Source of the DNA: Pelagophyceae sp. CCMP2097
Taxonomy: Eukaryota; Sar; Pelagophyceae
DNA length: 22,217 nt
Assembly (NCBI GenBank): GCA_026770575.1
Contig: MU657194.1
Location: 279,837 to 302,053 of the forward strand
Reading direction: 5' to 3'
The position numbers and the translations under genes were made by a program. Under the pieces are notes generated by a model. That model was not told where the DNA came from and ran no database searches. It was given only the letters and a program-made list of their open reading frames with translations. Of this stretch, positions 16,319-22,217 are shown in pieces. Position 1 is the stretch's first letter, and every line of letters starts with the position of its first letter.

Positions 16319-16690
16319 ACGCAGACGAGCAGAAGCAGCCCCAAAGGCCGGCGCGCAAGGGCCCGCCGCCGGACCGCCGCGGGCTCGGACTCCCGCGCAA
16401 GCTCCCAAAGGCCCCGGCGCGCGCGGAGCGCCAAAGGACGAGGCCCCGGCACTTTGCCGTCCTCACAGGGTCCGCACGGCGCCCGGCACGACGGCGCGCG
16501 AACGGCACGCCGCCCCGACGCCGCCGTCGACGTGGCGCCCCCGGAAGCGTCGCGGTGCGGCAAGGGGTGTTGCATAAGCCGATTATGCAGTACATGGCGG
16601 GGGGGGACGCGCTGCGCGTCCGCCCTCGACCGTGGGGCGCGTTTGGCGCGTGGGGCAGGTTCTACCGCGGCTCCGGAATTGGCCTGGCTT
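16319..16690. other. Spacer between CMC1 and LYR genes
   Basis: This is very GC-rich DNA between two convergent genes. The plus frame from about 16555 is open and contains GVLHKPIMQYMAGG, and other frames are also open, but none shows a domain, a start in context or splice partners. I see no terminator or RNA gene. It probably holds the two 3' UTRs. Confidence 0.4.
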
Positions 16691-17264
16691 TCATGCCGGG
16701 CGGCGCGGGCCTAGAATGGCAACGCCGGTTCTCTCGGCGGTCGCTCTCTCATGTTTCGCGTCCACCGGGTTCGTTGCCGGGTGGGTGTCCGAAGGGCGGT
16801 GGGCGCTGGATTTTTGCATTGGGTTTTGGTGCATCTGCACCGACCAGTCCCCTGTTTGGTGCTCCAAGTCCGTGTACATCGTCAGCTGCCCGAGCGACTG
16901 CTGCGCCAGCGCGAGCTGCTCGGCGGCCTGCATCGTGGCACGCTCCGCGGGCCCGAGAAGGAAAACACTCTGGTGTCGGCGCGCTTTGGTTGCCGACGCG
17001 CCTTGTCGCCCGTGGACCCGACGTTGGCCCGGAACTCGATCTGGATCTCCTTGTAAATCTTGAGGCGATTCTGCGCCGGCAACCGTCCGTCTTGATTCGG
17101 TGCCGGCAACCGTCCGTCTTCAAGTTGATTGATTCGGTGTCGAGTCGGAAACCTTCTTCAAGGATCGAGGGGAGCCCCGAAGGGGGTATTCGTCGGCATA
17201 CCTTGGAGGGGAACCGCTTGCAGGCGAAGAGGATGCGCCGGTACAGCGCGATCGTCGGGTGCAT
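16691..17264 (-). CDS. LYR-motif mitochondrial protein
   Basis: Model (minus): 17264-17202, 17070-17023 and 16969-16691, giving 129 aa, GT-AG introns in phase. The start MHPTIALYRRILFACKRFPS carries the LYR tripeptide at residues 7-9 followed by the basic helix typical of the family. NRLKIYKEIQIEFRAN then supplies the next helix with the Phe that follows LYR in the motif, and ERATMQAAEQLALAQQSLGQ plus TGDWSVQMHQNPMQK complete the fold. LYR proteins are small mitochondrial matrix factors that bind acyl carrier protein and serve iron-sulfur or respiratory complex assembly. The C-terminal 36 residues beyond MQK look unstructured. I cannot say which LYRM paralogue it is. Intron 1 contains a 27-bp-period duplication next to its acceptor. 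It is divergent from the DRC12-like gene, 119 bp between starts. Confidence 0.8.
17075..17138 (+). repeat. Tandem duplication in LYR intron 1
   Basis: GCCGGCAACCGTCCGTCTT occurs at 17075-17093 and again at 17102-17120; GATTCGGTG follows each copy (17094 and 17130). The duplication abuts the splice acceptor on the minus strand, so the acceptor's upstream context is doubled. Confidence 0.85.
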
Positions 17265-17383
17265 ATCGGCACGAGTTCTTCCAGAATCAGGAAAGATACC
17301 CATCGCCGAAATGATCCCGCGGGCCGTTAGCCGTTCGATTGGCCGCCGGACACGTTAAGCTGCGCAGCTGCTCGCGGAGGACC

Positions 17384-18324
17384 ATGCCTCCGAAGAAGCC
17401 GGGAAAGAAGGCCGGCAAGGCGAAGGATGCGGGCCCCGAGGAGGGCGCGCCGCTGACTCCCGAGGACATGGTCCAGCGCGGCGTCCAAGGGCGAGCCGCG
17501 CGGGAGAGGCCCAGGGCCGCCCTCGGAAGTTGTCAACAAGCCCCCGCCGCGGCTGTCCGCCTCGACGGGAGCGCAGCCTGGGATGGAGAGTGGTGTTTCC
17601 TTTGGCGCGTGGGACGAGGCGCGCTTTTTGAGGCGTGAGGGTTTTTGTAGGCGAAGATGTACTTGGCCACGTGCCAGTCGCTGCAGATGCAGCTCGCCGA
17701 CCGTACCGACGAGATGACAAAGGCGCGCAACGACAAACGAGAACTCGAACAAAAGGTGCGCGGCGAAAGGCGGCCAGGACTCGAGGCGCCGCCCGAGGCT
17801 GTCGCGGCGCTCGCGCGACGCCCTTCCGACGCGGCGCGGCCCTCGACGTGGCGGTCGCGGGCGCATCGTCGACGGTGGCGTAGGTGTCCAAGGTGCAGGG
17901 GGACTTTGACGAGGAGCAGAAGACTGCGTTTGAGATAACGCGCGACATGACTCGCCAGTACAAGGGCATGCAGGAGCAGCTGATTGACCGCATCACGCAG
18001 CTCTCGCACACGGTGCAGGATCTGCAGGACAAGCTCGACGAGGCGGAGCAGCACATGGAGCGCACTGTTGGAGACAAGGACCGCATCATCGCTTTGAAGG
18101 ACGACGAGATTGCCCAGATGAAAGCCAAGATGGACGACATGGCGCAAGAATTCGGCGGTGCGACCGCCAGAGAGGCCGACCGCATGGTGTTTGCGAGGAG
18201 CCCCTTTTTCGCAGGCATGCTCAAGGAGACTTTGGACAAGATGCGCGAGCGCATCGAACTTTCATCTACGAGCCTCGACATCGAGCAGTCGGCCCACGGA
18301 AACGGCCACGGCGACTTCGACTAG
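17384..18324 (+). CDS. DRC12: DRC12-like (CCDC153) coiled-coil axonemal protein
   Basis: Model: exons 17384-17470, 17651-17755, 17884-18157 and 18215-18324, giving 191 aa; all GT-AG and in phase. The basic start MPPKKPGKKAGKAKDAG is followed by a nearly continuous coiled coil: MQLADRTDEMTKARNDKREL, KTAFEITRDMTRQYKGMQEQ, QDLQDKLDEAEQHMERTVGD and DEIAQMKAKMDDMAQEFGGM, then LKETLDKMRERIEL. The DMTRQYK...LKETLDKMRERIE arrangement matches the CCDC153/DRC12 family, a subunit of the nexin-dynein regulatory complex of motile cilia. This implies a flagellated stage. The first donor could be ATG|GTCCAG (17471, used here) or GC|GTCCAA (17483). The last 20 residues are His/Gly-rich and variable. It is divergent from the LYR gene. 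Confidence 0.82.
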
Positions 18325-18565
18325 GCGCCGCGGCGGCGAAGAGCCGCCGCGCAACCGCTGTCGAACCCACCTTTGTCAAACTAAACTGAACGCATGTCGC
18401 GATACACAGCGGGCCCCCGTCGGCCCACGCGATCGCGAGTCCTCGGCGGTCGACTCATGCAATTATAGTGTCCAGCTTCTCTCGTGAGGTGGACCTCGAC
18501 GGCCCGCTCGGCGGCCGTCGGGCGGCGGCGGTCGGGCGCAAGCGTGAGATTGACATTAAGAAGAC
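18325..18565. other. Spacer between DRC12-like and ACT-domain genes
   Basis: Convergent 3' flanks. No feature recognised; the sequence shifts from GC-rich to a short AT-rich stretch near 18545-18600, compatible with 3' ends. Confidence 0.4.
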
Positions 18566-20514
18566 TCACATGACATGACATAAGTTCACAACATATTCGA
18601 AACTTATGGACATTGTGTGGCGGACTTCGAACATTGGCACCGACGGCGGTGTCGACGCGGAGAACTTTGACATGGGACTACAACTGGCAACGTTGCGTGA
18701 TATGTACCGGCAACGTCGCGCGAGCGGCGAGCAGCGGCTCCGGCGGCACTCTGCGTGGTTGCGTGATATGTACGGCAGCGAGGTCATGCGGCGTGGTTGC
18801 GTGATATATACCGCAGCGAGAGCGCCTGCGCGGGCTGCTCCGGCGCGCGTAGGCTCTCGCGCCTCTTTCGAGAGCCTCTTTCGGACTCGCGGCGGACGCC
18901 ACCCGGCTCGCTCCCAGGCGTGCGGTGTCCGGTGCAAGGCGCCGGGGCGTGCGAGCTCGAGTTCGGACTGCGAGAGTGGGACGAATTTCGGCGGCGCGGT
19001 CAGCACCGCCGCCGTGAGCGCGGCCGGGTCGATGTCGGCGTTTAGCACCGGTCGCGGCAGATCCTGCGGAAACGGTTCGAGCGTCCGACATTCCGGCATA
19101 CGCAAAGGCGTTTTCGGGGGGCCCTTTTTGCTTCCAAAGCGGCTCACCGCGGCATGGTCGTACGCGGGCCGGCCCTGGGGGTCGAGGCTGCGTCGGGGTC
19201 GCTTCGTCCCGTCGGCGCTGCCGCCGGCCTGCGGCGTGAAGCCGGCTGCCTGCGCAGGGAAGCCGCCGTCTTGCGAAAAGTTTTGCGGGGGAAAATGCGG
19301 CGCGGCAGAGCTCGGCGCGGAAGAGCTCTGTGAACCGGGCCCCGCGTGGCGCGGCGACGCGGCGCCGCGCGCGCGGTCGGCGTCGGGCGGCGGCAGCGTC
19401 AGCCGAGCCACGCAGCGGCCGGGGGACTGCGCAGGCGCGCCGTAGCCGTTGTAGCCTTGGAGCGGCGGCGGGAAGAGCGCGCCGCCGTGCATCTGCGACG
19501 GGAAGTGATCCCCGGGCCCCGCGCCCGTAAAGTGCGGGCCCGCGCCGCCCGCCGTCGCGTAGTGCGCCGCCGCGCCGCCGGCGGACGCGTAGTGCGGCCG
19601 GTGCACGCCAGAGGCGTGGAGCGCCGCAGACGCGTGGAGCGCCGCAGAGGCCTGGTGCGCCGCCGAGGCGTGCTGTTGCTGCGCGGCGCCGGCGAGGTGC
19701 TGGGCGGCGGCGGCGTGCGCGGCGGCGGACGCGTGCTGGGCGGCGGACGCGTGCTGCGCTTGGCCGCGAGGCGATTCGAGGTGCTGCGAGGCGAGTGCGG
19801 CGTAGTGGCGGCCGTCGGAACAGCCATCCCAGCCGGCCGTCGCGGCGGAGACTAAAGAGCCGAAGCGCGGCGCAGAGTCGTCGGTCAGCTCTGTAGAGAC
19901 GGACCAGACGTGCGCCGCGCCGTGCAAAGACCCGTGGAGTGACCCGCCGCCGTTGAGAAACAGCGCGTTCGACGTCGAGACGCGATCAGCCTACAGCGGA
20001 TTCCGTCGCGGCACGGCCGCGCGGGACACAGTGGCGCCCCTGCGCTTCCTCGCATCGAATGACGCTGCGATGACGCACGATGGCGCGCAGGACGTTGTCC
20101 TCGAGCGTGCGCATCTCGGGCCCGTCCGCGAGCGGCTCGCGGCTGTCGCTCGCCAGCTCGAACTCGCCGTTGAGCGTCTGCGGGGAGGCGCGCGTGAGGC
20201 GGCGGCGCTCTCCGAGGCCCTCCTCTCCGCGGCGGCACGCGGGCGAACGGGTGACTCGCCGACGTGGCTGCGTTGGTGCCGACGGCGCAGGAGACGACGA
20301 GGAGGTCGCGCGCCGAGAGCACGGCGAGGATGTCGCCGAGGACGCCGACGCGGTTCGGTGAGACGACGCGCAGCGCGAAGGATCCGTCGGTCCGGAGGCG
20401 CGCGCAGCACGTCGACGCCACCGCCGGCGCTACGCGCTCCACGACGTTGGGCGGCGGCGGCGTCCCCGCTGTCGACGAAGAAGACGACTCCCGCGAGTGC
20501 GACTGCGCCTCCAT
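18566..20514 (-). CDS. ACT-domain protein with long Ala/His-rich region
   Basis: Model (minus): 20514 to about 20272-20284, then 20177-20079 and 19990-18566, about 584-588 aa. The start MEAQSHSRESSSSSTAG leads into an ACT-domain pattern, DGSFALRVVSPNRVGVLGDI then LAVLSARDLLVVSCAV, continued after an intron by TLNGEFELASDSREPL and EMRTLEDNVLRAI. ACT domains bind amino acids or mediate dimerisation. The first donor is unsettled: GT after SCA (20283) or GC after GTN (20271). The third exon has NALFLNGGGSLHGSLHG, then a long run of QHASAA/LHASAA-type units, Pro-rich sequence and a basic patch GTKRPRRSLDPQGR. The last 100 residues derive from repetitive DNA (18692-18812) and may instead be 3' UTR if an intron or earlier end exists. 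A transcriptional regulator is possible but not shown. Confidence 0.6.
18692..18812 (+). repeat. Three copies of a 16-bp motif GTTGCGTGATATRTAC
   Basis: GTTGCGTGATATGTAC starts at 18692 and 18758, and GTTGCGTGATATATAC at 18796, each followed by CGGCA or CGCAG-like sequence. They lie at the 3' end of the ACT-domain gene, where on the minus strand they read as YISRN/YITQP repeats or as 3' UTR. Confidence 0.8.
19615..19760 (-). repeat. Ala/His/Gln-rich coding low complexity
   Basis: Imperfect 12-21 bp repeats (GGACGCGTGCTGGGC, GACGCGTGGAGCGCCGCAG and relatives) encode alternating HASAA units on the minus strand in the ACT-domain protein. Period and frame are kept, but the copies are diverged. 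Confidence 0.75.
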
Positions 20515-20561
20515 CGCCAGACCGTTGTGCCTACGCCTTCCACGTCGGCGCGTGCCGCGGC

Positions 20562-20624
20562 GTCGAAAAGGCCTCTCGGCGTCGAAAAGGCCCTTCAACG
20601 GAAAAGGCCCTTCGACGGAAAAGG
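20562..20624 (+). repeat. Short tandem repeats with GAAAAGG core
   Basis: GAAAAGG occurs at 20565, 20584, 20601 and 20618 (spacings 19, 17 and 17), mostly within (G/A)ACGGAAAAGGCCCTTC-like units. They fill most of the 115-bp gap between the ACT-domain gene start and the stop of the upstream gene, so they lie in a promoter/3' UTR region. Confidence 0.8.
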
Positions 20625-20629
20625 CGGGC

Positions 20630-21170
20630 TCACAGCGAGTGCTCTGCGTTTTCGAGTCCCTGCCACGCCGCCGCGCGGTCGCCGAGCCACTCGTGGCCGG
20701 CGCCGTGCGCCCGCTTGTGCGCCTCGAGGGCCGCATCCTGAGAGGAGCAGTCGATGCTCAGCTCGGCGATGGAGGCGGCGAACGCCTCGCGCGCGCTCTC
20801 GAGCTCGACGCGCTCCTGGGCGGTCAGTTCGCCCTTCTTCTTGAAACAGGACTTGCCCAGCGCGTGCGTTGAAGACAGCTTCTTCGTGATGCGCCTGCCG
20901 CGGGAAAGTGCGCCGGCGAATGAGGCATCTGTGGAGAGCGGCCCGCCTAAAGGGCGGCAGCCCGCGGCGGCCTCCCGCGGGCCCTTTCGACGACGCCACG
21001 CACATTGGCGTGCACTGCAGACACTCCGCGAGCGTGGTCCTGAGCGACTCGCCGCCGGAGCATCCGGGCAACCGGCCCGTGCGGAAGTGCTCCAGGAGCA
21101 ACGACGCGTACTCGCACCTGGAAAGCACGTCGGCCGCCGCCGCCGCGGCGCGGCGCGCTGTCCATCTTTA
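20630..21170 (-). CDS. Conserved-looking protein of unknown function, N-terminus unresolved
   Basis: Two exons are supported on the minus strand: from about 21170 to 21004 and 20894-20630, joined by a GT-AG intron (21003-20895, donor AT|GTGCGT). The join gives LRTTLAECLQCTPMRITKKL, followed by STHALGKSCFKKKGELTAQ and a charged helix ERVELESAREAFAASIAEL, ending LENAEHSL. The upstream part reads LSRCEYASLLLEHFRTGRL. The combination of a Cys-Pro-Met, RITKK and ALGK reminds me of uncharacterised proteins seen in stramenopiles, but I cannot name a domain. The start is not visible: the frame is closed just upstream of about 21170, so at least one more exon is expected in 21180-21460, and I could not fix it by phase. 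Confidence 0.6.
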
Positions 21171-21179
21171 GGGCGCACG

Positions 21180-21548
21180 CCCGTGCAAAGGTTCTCCCCC
21201 GCGGGCCGTTCCTTCCGGGCGCCGTTTTCTCCGGGGCGCGGCGGCGCACTCGGGCCGCGTCCATTTGCCGCTGCGGTGCCCGGCCGCCACGCCGCCGCGA
21301 TGCGCCATGGACCGCTGCGCCCGGTCTCGCTCGATACGGCCTCCCTTCCGACTCGCCGCGCCGGCGCCGCGGAGGCCGCCGCCGCGTCTGCGCGCGCTGC
21401 GGGGCGCGCCTCTCGGCGCGTTCGACGCCGAGTGCGACTCGGAGCGCCTGCCAGTGGATCAATCCTTTGTGCGTGCACGTGCGGCAACTCCTCTTGTCCC
21501 TCCTTGTTTTACAAAAGTTCTGCTGACTCGGAAGCAAGCCGACTTTTT
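21180..21548. other. GC-rich region upstream of the unknown protein gene
   Basis: Several frames are open on the minus strand and presumably include the missing 5' exon(s) of the preceding gene; I cannot choose among them. From about 21480 the composition drifts to AT-rich as the repeat block begins. No RNA gene or motif is recognised. Confidence 0.35.
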
Positions 21549-22095
21549 ACATGTAGGAATTCCTACAATTGTTGAGAACCCGAAGGTAAGGTAGGACTTA
21601 GTTATTTTTTCAACTTGTTTATGGCGAGTTATCCTTGCTTTTCGGCCGCCAACTAACTCGTAATTGGGAGAGTGGCATCCAACTCGCCTCGAGTTAGTTA
21701 TTCGGCGGTCGATGAGCCAACTACCTCCAAGTTGAGTTGAGACAGCATTAGTCAGATCCAAATATTTCAAGGCGAAATTGCTGTCAATTATTCGACATTT
21801 ACCCTATTATGAGCCTTTTTTACCCATTTTCAACTAAAAATGCCTGAGTTTCTATGTTTCCCCGTCAAAACCAACTCTAAATGAGTTGACGAAAATTTGA
21901 TTGACAACTAACGACTGGCCCAGTTGGCCTCGAATATTTTGACCGACAACTCACTCAACTCAACTGGGAAAATACAGAGGCTTTAATCAACTCCAACTCC
22001 AGCAACTAAGTCCTACCTTACCCGAAGGGTCCTTGCCGTTTATTCAACGTCAGTTTACGGCAAGGGCCCTTCGGGTCCTTTGATTGAAGGATTAC
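21549..22095 (-). repeat. Hairpin repeat, copy interrupted by a transposon
   Basis: Segments 21549-21586 and 22021-22095 together correspond, inverted, to the repeat around 14238-14335: CCCGAAGGGTCCTTGCCGTT, TTATTCAACGTCAGTTTACG, GCAAGGGCCCTTCGGGTCCT and GATTGAAGGATTA on one side, and GTTGAGAACCCGAAGG on the other. They are separated by the 434-bp element described separately. ACATGTAGGAATTCCTA lies at the left edge (21550-21566). Confidence 0.85.
21587..22020. mobile_element. Non-autonomous DNA transposon (MITE) with 8-bp target duplication
   Basis: The 434-bp element starts TAAGGTAGGACTTAGTT and ends with its exact reverse complement AACTAAGTCCTACCTTA (17-bp perfect terminal inverted repeats). 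The octamer CCCGAAGG flanks it directly on both sides (21579-21586 and 22021-22028), and the uninterrupted relative at 14238-14335 shows this octamer only once at the corresponding point. The interior is AT-rich, has many AACTC/GAGTT motifs in both orientations and no coding potential. An 8-bp duplication fits hAT-type (less likely P or Merlin) transposases, so it is probably a hAT-dependent MITE; the superfamily call is inference. Confidence 0.85.
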
Positions 22096-22109
22096 AGCAC
22101 TTTCCGCGT

Positions 22110-22217
22110 ATTACAAGAGCGCGCCGGAGGCACACGGAGGACCCGAAGGATACAGCCAAATCCCATTGCAATGCCCACGTAAATAATTGAAATTATTTAA
22201 CTAATCGCTGAACTTTC
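22110..22217 (-). repeat. Dispersed repeat, copy 3 (truncated by the window end)
   Basis: ATTACAAGAGCGCGCCGGAG onward matches copy 2 at 13847 base for base and is the inverse of copy 1. The window stops inside it at CTAATCGCTGAACTTTC, so both window ends lie in the same repeat family in opposite orientation. Confidence 0.92.

Noticed and set aside
16970..17001. GC-AG intron in the LYR gene (donor AAG|GCGCGT)
   Set aside because: It would be only 32 bp, below the smallest convincing intron here; the GT donor at 17022 gives 53 bp and is also in phase.
1..22217. Bacterial or organellar origin, operons and ribosome binding sites
   Set aside because: Many spliceosomal introns, alternating gene strands and eukaryote-specific proteins (RIIa, DRC12, LYR, twin CX9C) exclude it.

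Overview
This is nuclear DNA from a GC-rich, compact, intron-bearing eukaryote, most likely a flagellated alga with a complex plastid; a stramenopile such as a pelagophyte would fit, but this is inference. The reasons are: recognisable eukaryotic proteins that only read through after removing many short introns (about 42-180 bp, mostly GT-AG with GTGCG-type donors, some GC-AG); a DRC12-like axonemal protein, which implies a motile flagellum; a lipoyl synthase with a secretory-type leader, as expected for import into a plastid of secondary origin; and mitochondrial assembly factors (CMC1-like, LYR). I see no bacterial or viral genes.

Layout. 1-426: dispersed repeats. 427-1549 (+): RIIa docking domain fused to a papain-like domain that lacks its catalytic Cys. 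1669-3225 (-): lipoyl synthase in nine exons. 3226-4012: spacer. 4013-6938 (-): AGC-type kinase with a very long activation-segment insertion, duplicated ankyrin modules and a C-terminal CaaX box. 6939-8168: no firm gene. 8169-8537 (+): small repeat protein. 8747-9845 (+): ankyrin protein. 9997-11583 (-): TPR glycosyltransferase with two GC-AG introns. 11734-12360 (+): small membrane protein. 12462-13733 (-): WW plus CCCH zinc-finger protein. 13787-14395: a nested island of repeats (dispersed repeat, tRNA-like SINE candidate, 25-bp inverted repeats). 14393-14617 (+): short hypothetical. 14760-15507 (-): unknown Lys-tailed protein. 15813-16318 (+): CMC1-like twin CX9C protein. 16691-17264 (-): LYR protein. 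17384-18324 (+): DRC12-like coiled coil. 18566-20514 (-): ACT-domain protein. 20630 to about 21170 (-): protein of unknown function. 21549-22217: repeats, including a 434-bp element with 17-bp terminal inverted repeats and an 8-bp target duplication.

Genes largely alternate in strand, giving tight convergent 3' ends and divergent pairs with 100-300 bp between starts (TPR-glycosyltransferase/membrane protein, Lys-tailed protein/CMC1, LYR/DRC12). They do not form a pathway, but themes recur: organelle iron-sulfur and respiratory assembly (lipoyl synthase, CMC1, LYR) and signalling or flagellar functions (RIIa protein, AGC kinase, DRC12). The oddest items are the kinase architecture, the RIIa-pseudoprotease fusion, the recurrent GC-AG introns, and the repeat pair in which one copy carries a transposon insertion and the other preserves the empty site. 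All exon models come from reading frame, splice dinucleotides and family patterns; no transcript or database was consulted.
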